Origin: a virus
Virus record (IMG/VR): IMGVR_UViG_3300031840_000012
Span: 1 to 34,839 of that record
Reading direction: 5' to 3' (one strand)
Length of the DNA: 34,839 nt
Below, piece after piece: positions 24,701 to 32,006 of the stretch. Both the position numbers and the translations under genes were made by a program. Numbering within the stretch: the first letter of the stretch is position 1; each line of letters opens with the position of its first letter. Under the pieces are notes generated by a model. It was not told where the DNA came from, did no database searches, and saw only the letters and a program-made list of their open reading frames with translations.

Positions 24701-26478
24701 GTTGTTGTACCTACTACAAATGTATCTGCACTTTCATCCCACATAAAGATAGCGTTGTCGCCTGTTGAACCTCGTTCAATAACAATACCGCTGTCGTTAG
24801 CGTTAGATGTTGCACCGTTGTTAAGTTCAATAAGGTTATCTGCCACTACCATATTAGTTGTAGAAACTGTAGTAGTTGTGCCGTTGACAGTAAAATCACC
24901 TGTTACTGTAACATTGTCTCCAAAAGTAACTTCAGATGTACCGTGTCCTATAGTAATAGCTGTACCAGATATACCTGTACCAATAGATACAGACTCACTG
25001 CTGTTACCAGTATCAATTATAAGATAAGCATCTGACCCTTGTTTAATTGTAAGGGCTGTAGCTGAGTTATCAGATACTGCTACATTAATGTCTGTGCCGT
25101 CAGCACTTATTGAATCAAGGGCAATATCTCCAACATTTGTTATAGCATTATCACCAAAAGATGTAGCCCCTAGTGTAACAGAACCTGTTGTTGATAAGGC
25201 ACTAGATCCTATATCTATAGACCCAAACCCAGATGTAATAGATCCTGAGTTTAATGCACCTGTTGTAACAATATTACCGCCACCAACATTGTGACTAGAG
25301 AAGTATGTAGACACAGTATCTACGTTAGTCATACGCATTGTGCCAGCGTCATTGATGAGGATACCGTCACCTGAAGCTACGGCAGTTGTGCCTCTTGATG
25401 TACCGCCATCAATTAAGTTAATCTCTGCTGCAGTTGCGGATACTGCTGTACTACCTAAAGTAAGCTGTCCATCAGGAACAATAAGTCCTGCTGCACCGTT
25501 GAAGATCAAGTCATCTGCTGATGTATCCCAAGTTAGGTTGGCTGATGCTGTATCACCGTAAAGTATTACATCGTAGCCTTGGTCATTAGCACCTACAGTA
25601 AGTGTAGAATCTAGCTGTACGGCTCCGTCAATGTCTACTGCGTCAAGGTTTGTTGTTCCATCTACATCAAGGTCACCATTAAAATCTACGTTACCTGCAA
25701 CAGCCAGTGTTGTAGCCATATCAACTGCGCCATCAATATCTACAACATCTAAGTTTGTAGTACCATCAACGTCTATGTCTCCTGAGATGTCTAAGGAAGC
25801 TGCAGCTATTTCACCACTAACATCTACTGCACCATTTATATCTATGGTTGTAGCGTTTATTTCAATCTCTGTGTCAGATACTAAGTCAAGTACACCATCT
25901 GCAGATTGATGTATGTATGTACCACTGTCACCAAATTGTAATTGTCTAGTGCTATTTAATAATATACCTGTGTCAGCAACGTGGGTTAAAGTAACATCAT
26001 TGTCAACACCCATACCTAATACAGCCGCATCACTATCTAATTTTAAATCATTGCTAACAAGCACGGCTGTAGATGCGTTAATATCTACTGTTGCTTCACC
26101 ATCTATTCTAAGAACACCATCAGAACTTTGGTGTATAAAACTAGCAGTATCACCAAATTGTATTTTTTCAGTAGAAGCAATAAGTATATCATCAGAAAAC
26201 TCAAAGTAGTCTTCGTCTTCCATCCATTTAAGTACACCATCATTAGTTTCACCGTCAAAGGTAATCGTAATGTCTGTACCTGCAGTAGCGGCCCCAAAGG
26301 TAAGCGTGTTACCTAATAATGATGTAATAGGTCCACCTTCTGCTGCTGTACCATCGTGAGTGTGTCCTGAACTTGATGCAAAAGCAGCTAAGAGTTGGTC
26401 AAACTCATTATTTGTATGTGCCGCAGTTATGGTATCTCCATCTGCGTAAGTTGATTGTCTTGTATAGGTTGCACCCAT
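21754..26478 (-). CDS. Tail fibre with beta-roll repeats and S74 self-cleaving chaperone
   Basis: This is the 1574-aa host-contact protein. A short N-terminal domain (ATYTRQSTYADGDTITAAHT to GHTHDG, about 1-50) resembles marine podovirus fibre heads and likely attaches to the tail. A glycine/aspartate-rich shaft (50-790) contains internal duplications. About 37 units of roughly 17 residues follow (about 793-1435), with an N-T-A-V-G-x-x-A-L-x-A-N-T-T-G consensus like YadA-type head repeats. The C-terminal 130 residues from Ser1445 (SDKRDKTDVEPV, PVTYRWD, DIGFLAQDVE, QYSKFVPILVKSIQEL) are a Peptidase S74 intramolecular chaperone. Members trimerise the fibre and then cut themselves off just before the Ser-Asp, here predicted after Ala1444. 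The start overlaps the preceding gene by one base. Confidence 0.9.
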   Translation of the reverse strand: MGATYTRQSTYADGDTITAAHTNNEFDQLLAAFASSSGHTHDGTAAEGGPITSLLGNTLTFGAATAGTDITITFDGETNDGVLKWMEDEDYFEFSDDILIASTEKIQFGDTASFIHQSSDGVLRIDGEATVDINASTAVLVSNDLKLDSDAAVLGMGVDNDVTLTHVADTGILLNSTRQLQFGDSGTYIHQSADGVLDLVSDTEIEINATTIDINGAVDVSGEIAAASLDISGDIDVDGTTNLDVVDIDGAVDMATTLAVAGNVDFNGDLDVDGTTNLDAVDIDGAVQLDSTLTVGANDQGYDVILYGDTASANLTWDTSADDLIFNGAAGLIVPDGQLTLGSTAVSATAAEINLIDGGTSRGTTAVASGDGILINDAGTMRMTNVDTVSTYFSSHNVGGGNIVTTGALNSGSITSGFGSIDIGSSALSTTGSVTLGATSFGDNAITNVGDIALDSISADGTDINVAVSDNSATALTIKQGSDAYLIIDTGNSSESVSIGTGISGTAITIGHGTSEVTFGDNVTVTGDFTVNGTTTTVSTTNMVVADNLIELNNGATSNANDSGIVIERGSTGDNAIFMWDESADTFVVGTTTATGSSTGNLTVTDGALQAGSLDISGNIDIDGTANLDIVDIDGAVDMASTLQVDGVATFTGRDIHSGGITIANAGQIGSVGDADAIAIASDGVVTLTQKLIGTELDISGNIDVDGTTNLDVVDIDGAVDMASTLTLAGNADFNGDLDVDGTSNLDAIDVDGAANFAADVTFADGADIITASAGTSNFRAGVNAGNSIQSGGNYNTVVGDEAGTAITTGDNNTAVGYGALDANTTASNNTAVGKSSLGANTTGSSNVAIGESALDANTTGTNNTAVGNGALGAEVAGQFSVAIGNNALMTQSNGSSTDVYNTAVGLNAGKLITTGSLNTLIGAVSGDALTTGGQNVAVGQNSLTSATTSGNNTAIGYASMLATTTGGQNTAVGAQALDANTTAAGNTAVGYNALGANTTGTQNVAVGQNALDAQTNGNYNVGVGDNSLTSNTSGSSNTAMGQAALQNNTTADNNVGIGRNALQLNTTAGNNTAVGFQALAVNTTGDTNSAFGKDSMLANTTGTNNTALGTRTLQSNTTAANNVAVGDLALGANTTGAQNTAVGTNSLDANTTGSDNVAVGINALGTSDTGSRNVAVGRAALGAHNPSGAQDGYNVAMGYDALTTSTTATRNTAVGGLAMRVSTTGAENVAVGYSSMVANTTGNRNAALGDTALDANTTGSDNTALGNGALGANTTANNNTAVGAGALLDNTTGAQNTAVGRSALANLTTAVSNVALGQAAGVNCTTGTENVFVGNNVAAALTTAQQCIIIGDNAAAGGAMTGNNCVVVGDNSGYNLTGSVSSVTIVGGQAGGNMTSSANCLILGFNAGITGSPGGNITTADNNICLGDENIQNAHIQVDWTVASDKRDKTDVEPVKMGLDFVKELEPVTYRWDKRSKYVDLSDDTIDLDDVVHDGTHKEDWSDIGFLAQDVEVLEEKYGHKIADKTNLTTSITEDGKQYGIQYSKFVPILVKSIQELSTKLDAALDRIEELEG
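22170..24100 (-). repeat. About 37 coding repeats of ~51 bp (17 aa) in the tail fibre
   Basis: The fibre's distal part is a tandem array in which nearly every 17 residues repeat an NxAxG...L.ANTTG pattern. Examples are NNTAVGYGALDANTTAS, NNTAVGKSSLGANTTGS and SNVAIGESALDANTTGT. Units degenerate toward the C-terminus (CIIIGDNAAAGGAMTG, CVVVGDNSGYNLTG), and a few are lengthened by 4 to 6 residues. In YadA-like heads such units form left-handed beta-rolls. The array ends just before the S74 chaperone. My count is by eye and may be off by one or two units. Confidence 0.8.
24180..25795 (-). repeat. Duplicated DISGxIDVDGTxNLDxVDIDGAVDM modules in the fibre shaft
   Basis: A module encoding DISG(D/N)ID(V/I)DGT, then (T/A)NLDxVDIDGAVDM, occurs at about 25725-25795, 24560-24640 and 24320-24385. 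A related DVDGTxNLDAxDxDGA unit follows two of them, at about 25625-25680 and 24215-24265. Each is followed by a short variable strand segment. Copies are similar at the base level, which points to internal duplication or recombination between them. They probably form repeated beta strands of the fibre shaft. Boundaries are approximate. Confidence 0.6.
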
Positions 26479-28208
26479 TATCTTCTAGCCCCTAATTGAA
26501 ACTCCATTTGAAATCCTTTTAATGAATATGGACCAGTTGAATTGGCCCCATCTTCTACTCTTAATGCTACAGCAAAGCCTGAACCCTCTACTGACTTTCT
26601 AACGATTGGTGATGAAGGACCACCGTATGCTGCTACGCCATACGTGGTAGCTGATGCTCCATATACACCACCAACATTTAAACTATCTAACGCATACGCT
26701 GCAGGTCGTGTGGAGTTTGCATCTTCGTAATCATAGCGTACAAACATATCTGCGTCAATAGTTGATTCAGGTGCGTAGTTAATATTTACCCTTTGCATGT
26801 GTTTTCTAATGCCCGGATCTCCAAAGGTAAGATCAGGACTACGATACTTAGCTTGAACTAAAGCACCATTAAATGTATCACCTTGGTCTTGTCTATATAC
26901 GTACCCATCAAAACCACCATGTACAGGTATAACATTTCCTGCTTCTACAACACTGTCTGTACAATTAGGACGTATACCTTTTATTTGTGAAAACTCAAAG
27001 TTCTGTCCTTTTAGTACACATATAACTCCTAATGTAGCAGCTTGTGCGCCACCATCTTTAGAGAAAAATATTCTGTATTGTGTCTTGTCAGGTATAACTA
27101 ATGATGTAAAGTTTACTGAGTCACTAAGGTTTTCTCTAAATATAGATTGAACATTAGAACTAATTGTACCTAACTCAACGTCACCAATTCTTGCAGTACC
27201 AGCAATAGTACGTAGTCCATCTGGACCTAAGAATATTAAGTCACCAGCAAATTCCTGTATTGTATCTCCATTTACACAACCAATGTTACGAGTAACAGGT
27301 GTAACTGCAAAGTTAGTACTGGAAGTTCCTGACAGTTTAAATATTCTGTTTTCACAAAAGATAAATAAATCCTCACGGAAAACTTTAATTCCTACAATCG
27401 TATCGTCAACTTTAATACTACCTGCACCATCAGCAGAAGTAAAATCATCTTCATCAAAAGGTTTACTAAAGACAATCTCTTGAGGAGTACTCGACATTCC
27501 AGAGTAAAACATATGATTTTTAAATGCAGCTACGTTTTTAGCACCTGATACAGAAGAAGTAGAAACATCAGTTGCAGAAAGAGATGCATTAAATACAGTT
27601 GGTGCATTAACTTGATCTACTAAAATAAACTTATCGTTGCCATCAAAGTTAAATCTTTCAAATCTGTATCTAGAAGCAGATGTTCTTCCTGTATCTCTTA
27701 CTGTCCAACTTTCGGATACAGTATCTGACGCTGCGTGTGCAGCAGCAGTTGTACTACTAGTAGCCCGTGTAACACCAGTAAGAGTTGTAGCTGTCTTACC
27801 TGTATATGTAAATATTTCTGAGTTAATACCTACAGTACCACTAGAACTAAATGAAGTAGTAGAACTTACATTAATAGTTCCAGATCCTGTCATAGCAGTA
27901 GATGCAGTAATCTTTTGCCTTAGCGTTGTACTAGCTGAACTATATATCTTCTCACCTCTAGCAGAAAGAATATAGTTATTAAACAACGCAGACATTAAAA
28001 TTGGTTCACTGCTTAGTGTAGTCTCAGGAACTTGTTGATACACGTAAGGTTTAAAACCATTAATACGTCTGTATCCACCTTCAACGTCTGGCTCAAAGTT
28101 AGTTAACTCTAGTGCCTGTCCGGGTTCCATAATAAACGTAGACTTGTTTAAAACTAAACCGCCTTCACAGTTAAAAGAAAACGGTTGTACTTGTGACTGA
28201 TCAGGCAT
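26478..28208 (-). CDS. Tail tube B-like / stabilization protein
   Basis: The 576-aa beta-rich protein lies directly after the tail tube A-like gene, the slot of T7 gp12. The N-terminus (FSFNCEGGLVLNKSTFIM, ALELTNFEPDVEGGYRRING) resembles the tail and stabilization proteins of podoviruses. The body has repeated four-strand segments (IVFSKPFDEDDFTSADG, DLFIFCENRIFKLSG, DLIFLGPDGLRTIAG), suggesting a beta-propeller. Residues 101-168 look like an inserted Ig-like or beta domain (TSFSSSGTVGINSEIFTYTG, TLTGVTRATSS) that also occurs in the upstream gene product. Together these proteins should form the tail tube and nozzle to which fibres attach. Start and stop overlap neighbours by one base. Confidence 0.72.
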   Translation of the reverse strand: MPDQSQVQPFSFNCEGGLVLNKSTFIMEPGQALELTNFEPDVEGGYRRINGFKPYVYQQVPETTLSSEPILMSALFNNYILSARGEKIYSSASTTLRQKITASTAMTGSGTINVSSTTSFSSSGTVGINSEIFTYTGKTATTLTGVTRATSSTTAAAHAASDTVSESWTVRDTGRTSASRYRFERFNFDGNDKFILVDQVNAPTVFNASLSATDVSTSSVSGAKNVAAFKNHMFYSGMSSTPQEIVFSKPFDEDDFTSADGAGSIKVDDTIVGIKVFREDLFIFCENRIFKLSGTSSTNFAVTPVTRNIGCVNGDTIQEFAGDLIFLGPDGLRTIAGTARIGDVELGTISSNVQSIFRENLSDSVNFTSLVIPDKTQYRIFFSKDGGAQAATLGVICVLKGQNFEFSQIKGIRPNCTDSVVEAGNVIPVHGGFDGYVYRQDQGDTFNGALVQAKYRSPDLTFGDPGIRKHMQRVNINYAPESTIDADMFVRYDYEDANSTRPAAYALDSLNVGGVYGASATTYGVAAYGGPSSPIVRKSVEGSGFAVALRVEDGANSTGPYSLKGFQMEFQLGARR

Positions 28209-29146
28209 TAATTAACTCGTAATACTGTTTTTGAATTTCCTACATAACCTTTTGAAGGTATATATGTAGACCTTAAATACTCATATCTATTAACTAATAA
28301 ACTTTGCATATTTTTTATACCTTGTTCAAATCTTTCAAAGTTTATGCCATACTGTTGTAGCTCACCTCTATATTGATAAATAAATGCAGTTGCACCATCT
28401 ACTATAACTGCAGCAAATCTGTCAGGTATAGTTGTTGTGTCTCCATATGCAGCCATGTCTGTAGGATACGTAAAGTAATCAAACTTTATTACATATGATT
28501 TATCAGGATAAGGATACATTAAATAGTTATTGTCGGGTGTTCTTACTACGTGAGTAGGTACACTTCCTTTATCAAACTGTGCAACTGTAACTCCACTAGC
28601 GTGAGCAGATGCAGTACTAGAGCTTGCACCTCGTGTTACACCTGTAAGATCGTTACCTAATGTTCCTGTATAAGATATAATTTCGTTACCTATATGGGCA
28701 GTACCTGAAGAGTCAAATCCTGTAGTTGATGTAAGTGTTAGTGTAGTTACTGAGTCAGAGTGTGATCCATTTAATGTTGTAGTTGTTATTTCATCTTCTT
28801 GTTCTATGGCTCTACTTACGTAGTCATTATAATTTAAGATAGAAAGTTGGCCTCCACTAACTGCCAAGTCACTATCTTTAACTATTCTAAATGTGTTGTA
28901 ATCTACAACTTTAGTGGTTGTAGGTAATGAGTATCTAACTACTCCTGCCGTAAGTGTTTGTGATTTTGTTTCGTGATTAAAAGGGTAGTTGTATTCTCTT
29001 TGATTTATATATCTTACAGCTTCATTGATAGCAGTTTTAGCTTGTGTTTGAATACCTCTAGACGATGAAAAAGTCGAACTAGTTAATTCAACTTCGTTTA
29101 GTCTTGCAAGTACTTTATTAGTTAAAGTTAGATATGTTTCTGCCAT
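28208..29146 (-). CDS. Tail tube A-like adaptor (T7 gp11 type)
   Basis: The 312-aa protein starts with the helical pattern of short-tail adaptor proteins: TLTNKVLARLNEVEL, then QTQAKTAINEAVRYINQREYNYPFNHE, then TAGVVRYSLPTTTKVVDYNTF. It ends with FIYQYRGELQQYGINFERFEQGIKNMQSLL. This matches the gp11/gp4-like adaptor fold that joins portal to tail tube. Residues 120-191 (TTLTLTSTTGFDSSGTAHIG, EIISYTGTLGNDLTGVTRG) look inserted and match a segment of the next gene product. The gene is separated from the head genes by a 69-base gap with a GC-rich hairpin. Confidence 0.78.
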   Translation of the reverse strand: MAETYLTLTNKVLARLNEVELTSSTFSSSRGIQTQAKTAINEAVRYINQREYNYPFNHETKSQTLTAGVVRYSLPTTTKVVDYNTFRIVKDSDLAVSGGQLSILNYNDYVSRAIEQEDEITTTTLNGSHSDSVTTLTLTSTTGFDSSGTAHIGNEIISYTGTLGNDLTGVTRGASSSTASAHASGVTVAQFDKGSVPTHVVRTPDNNYLMYPYPDKSYVIKFDYFTYPTDMAAYGDTTTIPDRFAAVIVDGATAFIYQYRGELQQYGINFERFEQGIKNMQSLLVNRYEYLRSTYIPSKGYVGNSKTVLRVN

Positions 29147-29178
29147 CTAAATATCTTTCATAGTTTAAAATAAGCGTA

Positions 29179-29203
29179 GGGGGCCAAGTTAGACCCAGCC
29201 CCC
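29179..29203 (-). terminator. GC-rich hairpin, possible partial terminator after the head genes
   Basis: A perfect 6-bp stem (GGGGGC/GCCCCC) with a 13-base loop lies in the gap between the small head protein and tail tube A genes. On the minus strand it is followed by TACGCTTATTTT, an imperfect T-rich tract. The setting suggests partial termination or a transcript-end stabiliser that keeps capsid mRNA more abundant than tail mRNA. On the plus strand it is followed by a similarly imperfect AT-rich tract, but no plus-strand gene ends here. Confidence 0.5.
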
Positions 29204-29215
29204 AATATGCTTTTA

Positions 29216-29695
29216 TTATGCCAATGTGTCTCTATCGACTTCATTAGCTGATGAGCTTCCTTGTTCGGAAACGTCCATCAATAGAGCGTAAACTCTAAGT
29301 TTACCTGCTGAGAAGGTAGCACCGTCACCTGCAAAAGTTAGGTCTAGTGTGTCTGCTGAAGACAGAACAACTTCTGCTGAAGGTGTAACACTTGGAGCAT
29401 ATGCCAAGTCTGACGCACCATCAATATCAAATGCTGTAACATATTCGTCAGCGTCTGCTGCACCCAATGTTATAGTAGCATTTGTACCTGTGTCCATTGT
29501 TGCAGATTCTACAACTTGAACACCAGCATGAAGGATATGAGTATTCGCTGGTAGTGTAATACATTGTACTACGTCACCAGAAGAACAATCAATAGCCTGT
29601 GCAGTCAGGTCAATACTTAACTCAACTTGATAAGGCATACGGCCTCTGTTGGAGTTACCTGTTGCAGGAAGTAAAAGTGATGTTATAGTAGCCAT
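29216..29695 (-). CDS. Small beta-rich head protein, possible capsid decoration
   Basis: The 159-aa protein follows the major capsid gene by 14 bases and is beta-rich and acidic (YQVELSIDLTAQAIDCSSGD, HILHAGVQVVESATM, NATITLGAADADEYVTAF, KLRVYALLMDVSEQ). Proteins of this size and position in marine podoviruses are often capsid decoration or fibre proteins. No family-specific motif is visible, so decoration is an inference from gene order and beta content. It has GGGGAG upstream of its ATG. Confidence 0.6.
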   Translation of the reverse strand: MATITSLLLPATGNSNRGRMPYQVELSIDLTAQAIDCSSGDVVQCITLPANTHILHAGVQVVESATMDTGTNATITLGAADADEYVTAFDIDGASDLAYAPSVTPSAEVVLSSADTLDLTFAGDGATFSAGKLRVYALLMDVSEQGSSSANEVDRDTLA

Positions 29696-29709
29696 TTTTT
29701 AATCTCCCC

Positions 29710-30783
29710 TTATGCTGCGTTATATTTGGCAGTAACGATAGCTTCAGGACGAAGTATCTTTCTACCATATAAGTGCATACCACGAACAATGTCAGCAAAG
29801 CTGTCAGGATCACGATATGATTCGGTTTTGTTGATCTGCTCTGCAGTAGCAACAGCAGAATCATGTCCAGCTACAATTACACCGTAGTTAGCAATTTGGT
29901 TCGCTGTACCAGAAGTACCCGGACCTGTACCAACTGCAGGTAAGTTGCTTGAACTGTATACTCTGAAACCGCCTAAGTTGTTAACAACTAGACCATTACG
30001 TATACTTCCTGATGCTCCGAAGTCTGCATTGTGAAGACGAGAATCTTCATCACGCAACATCTCCATGAACACTGGATCTACAACTAACCAACGTCCACCT
30101 GAATCAACTTGCTGTTGATCAAGTAGTCTAGCCATACGAGACACAACCATCATTGGTGAGGCTGTAGCTGTTGGCAAGGATGTTGCACCCGGCATACGTG
30201 GAGTCAGAGGAATCGAGTGAGTCCCTGCTGAACTAGTAGTAATGTTACCGAAGTCACCTTTTACTAGTTTCATGCTGGAAAGAAGTTCATCTGTTCCTGC
30301 AGTTGAAACTGCCACAGTACCATTTACAGTTGCGTTAACTGTGTCTGGTGATCCGTGAATTGATGATTGTTTAAAACCTGACAAGTATCCCAATACATCT
30401 TGGTCGTACTGGTCAGCCAAACGATATGCTGCTCTATCAGAAGCAAGTTGCATAAAGTTTACGTGGCTGTGTGCCTCTTCAATGTCGTCAATCTTAAAAG
30501 CAAAGTAGTTTGATTTGTCGATTGTCAACGAGAAGTCCTCATCGTCAAGGTCTTGTGGTAGAATAGTTGTACCACGAGCATATGCCTTAACTGAGATTTC
30601 AGGTTCTTTTATTATTTTAACAGTATCGCCTTGTGACGCAATTTCACCGAAGTAATCAGAGTTAGTAATATCTCCAACTACGGTAGACTTGCGAAAAGCA
30701 ACCTGTACTTTCTTCGAGTAGATAATCGAAGAAAAGTTTCCGTTTGGCAGGTTACCATAACCTGCTGCTGTTGAAAAAGCCAT
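29710..30783 (-). CDS. Major capsid protein (HK97-fold coat)
   Basis: The 357-aa protein sits between scaffold and tail genes and has a typical coat composition. The N-terminal part (SSIIYSKKVQVAFRKSTVVG, then GEIASQGDTVKIIKEPEISV) and the segment LTIDKSNYFAFKIDDIEEAH followed by ASDRAAYRLADQYDQDVLGYL are the usual N-arm/E-loop and spine-helix region of podovirus coats. WLVVDPVFMEMLRDEDSRLH, then GFRVYSSSNLP and ATAEQINKTESYRDPDSFAD are the A-domain and C-terminal features. The ATG has a strong AGGAGG nine bases upstream and is served by the promoter at about 31006-31034, as expected for the most abundant virion protein. Confidence 0.92.
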   Translation of the reverse strand: MAFSTAAGYGNLPNGNFSSIIYSKKVQVAFRKSTVVGDITNSDYFGEIASQGDTVKIIKEPEISVKAYARGTTILPQDLDDEDFSLTIDKSNYFAFKIDDIEEAHSHVNFMQLASDRAAYRLADQYDQDVLGYLSGFKQSSIHGSPDTVNATVNGTVAVSTAGTDELLSSMKLVKGDFGNITTSSAGTHSIPLTPRMPGATSLPTATASPMMVVSRMARLLDQQQVDSGGRWLVVDPVFMEMLRDEDSRLHNADFGASGSIRNGLVVNNLGGFRVYSSSNLPAVGTGPGTSGTANQIANYGVIVAGHDSAVATAEQINKTESYRDPDSFADIVRGMHLYGRKILRPEAIVTAKYNAA

Positions 30784-30999
30784 GTTAAATTCCTCCTATG
30801 GATGTTTGGCTTACGAATTAAGCTAAACGGTAGTAATAAGAGGCTGAACGGTCAGGGTGCAATTCAAGCAAGACTAGCTATTCTTAACTTTTATTGGGCC
30901 TTTGGTATCAGGTAGGTCTTATTGATTAGTTTAGACTTTGTGTTTAAAATATAAAACTGTGGGTAGCTTATTTAAAAGGGCCACTAATTTTTATAGGTA
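30784..30999 (-). other. Leader of the capsid transcript
   Basis: No gene is evident in this stretch. If the promoter at 31006-31034 is used, this is a 5' leader of roughly 215 bases on the capsid mRNA. It contains a near-palindrome at 30870-30885 (AAGACTAGCTATTCTT, one mismatched pair) and the capsid ribosome binding site AGGAGG. A long leader with a strong ribosome binding site suggests RNA-level control or stabilisation of capsid mRNA; no known riboswitch class is recognised. Confidence 0.45.
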
Positions 31000-31005
31000 G
31001 TACTA

Positions 31006-31034
31006 GTTATATCAAAGTGCGACAATTTTGTCAA
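31006..31034 (-). promoter_or_regulatory. Sigma70-type promoter for the capsid gene
   Basis: Read on the minus strand, TTGACA (complement of 31029-31034) is separated by exactly 17 bases from TATAAC (complement of 31006-31011). This is a perfect -35 and a 5/6 match to the -10 with ideal spacing, in the largest non-coding gap of the window and pointing at the major capsid gene. Initiation would be near 30999. Because the left edge of the element is just after the scaffold stop codon, it should boost capsid and tail genes independently of read-through from scaffold. Confidence 0.75.
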
Positions 31035-31040
31035 CACTTT
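31014..31040 (-). promoter_or_regulatory. Interrupted palindrome overlapping the capsid promoter -35 box
   Basis: On the plus strand AAAGTG (31014-31019), C, GACAA, TT, TTGTC, AA, CACTTT (31035-31040) forms an 11-pair inverted repeat with a small asymmetric bulge and a two-base centre. It covers the -35 box and spacer of the capsid promoter, so it could be an operator for a phage or host regulator. As RNA on the plus strand it would be an AT-rich hairpin followed by a T-run, so it could also act as a terminator against antisense transcription. Confidence 0.5.
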
Positions 31041-31042
31041 TT

Positions 31043-31942
31043 TTATCGGGCTGCACCTGTCATATCGTAGACAAATCGCCCTGTACGCATCGCTTCCATT
31101 ATTTCATCGGAACGATCTTCGTATTCTTTAGCTGACATTCTATTTACGTCAGACTCTGTAATTTTACCACTAACATCATCTGCATCTACAGAGGTACGTC
31201 CTTTTTTAGTGACAATAGCTGTAGCTGCTTTTTTAGCTGATGCTTTTTTTGTTTTGTTAACTATGTTGTTGTCTGCTTTGTAAAGATCAATTACTCGTGC
31301 TACAGAAGCAGGATCGTCTTCATTTACATATAAGGCATCTTTAACCCATTTAGGTTGTACATCTACCCAATCATGGAATGCATCACTCTCTTTTAACTCA
31401 TCAAAGTCAGAATGTATAGCTCGTATTTCTGCTTCAGCCTTAGATCTATTAGCATTTGCTGCAATTTCATCTAGACGAGTAAGCCTTTCATCGGCTGCAT
31501 CATACATAGCTTTAGCTTCTTTTTTAGCTAGAGCAGCTACAATGTTAGCTACATCAGGATATTTTTCTTTCCATGCTTCTAGCTCAGCTTCAGTTGTAGG
31601 AGCAGTAAAGTTTGAAGAGTCAGATAGTTTAGCTTCTAAAGTTTTAACTTGTTCAACCAATTTGTTCTGGTGTCTACGAAGATCATCATACCGCTTCTTG
31701 TACGTTTTTTCTTCTCGTGTTAACTCTGTATCGTCATCTGTTTTAGCTTCTACTTTTTCTGCTTCTTTAGTAGCTTCTACTTTTTCTTCGACTTCTACTT
31801 CTTCTGTTTGTTCTTTACGAGAGTTAAGAAGTTCTTCTATTTCTTTTTCTTCTTTTTCTGCTCTGCGTCTATTTGCATTAGAGTGTTTGCTGTCAACAAA
31901 GCCAGCAGTCTTAGGTGTTTCCATAGTTGATAGTTCGGGCAT
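31043..31942 (-). CDS. Scaffolding protein
   Basis: The 299-aa protein precedes the major capsid gene and has the composition expected of a scaffold: highly charged, almost free of cysteine, and strongly helical. A long E/K-rich stretch (about 20-75) leads into a coiled coil (KRYDDLRRHQNKLVEQVKTL, then EAKLSDS). The middle part (PTTEAELEAWKEKYPDVANI, then VAALAKKEAKAMYDAADERL) and the end (DRSDEIMEAMRTGRFVYDMT) resemble scaffolds of other marine podoviruses. It would direct procapsid assembly through its C-terminus and then leave. The ATG has AAAGGA upstream. Confidence 0.82.
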   Translation of the reverse strand: MPELSTMETPKTAGFVDSKHSNANRRRAEKEEKEIEELLNSRKEQTEEVEVEEKVEATKEAEKVEAKTDDDTELTREEKTYKKRYDDLRRHQNKLVEQVKTLEAKLSDSSNFTAPTTEAELEAWKEKYPDVANIVAALAKKEAKAMYDAADERLTRLDEIAANANRSKAEAEIRAIHSDFDELKESDAFHDWVDVQPKWVKDALYVNEDDPASVARVIDLYKADNNIVNKTKKASAKKAATAIVTKKGRTSVDADDVSGKITESDVNRMSAKEYEDRSDEIMEAMRTGRFVYDMTGAAR

Positions 31943-32006
31943 ATTATATTCCTTTTATGTTGGGGCCAGCATCACCGGGTAGCCTTATAGTTGTTTTGCC
32001 TTGTAG

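Noticed and set aside
21754-26478. Variable tail fibre as a target of a diversity-generating retroelement
   Set aside because: No reverse transcriptase gene or adenine-rich template repeat was seen in the window.
29655-29864. 69-codon minus-strand frame between the capsid and small head genes
   Set aside because: It overlaps the end of the capsid gene in another frame and has no ribosome binding site or protein-like pattern.
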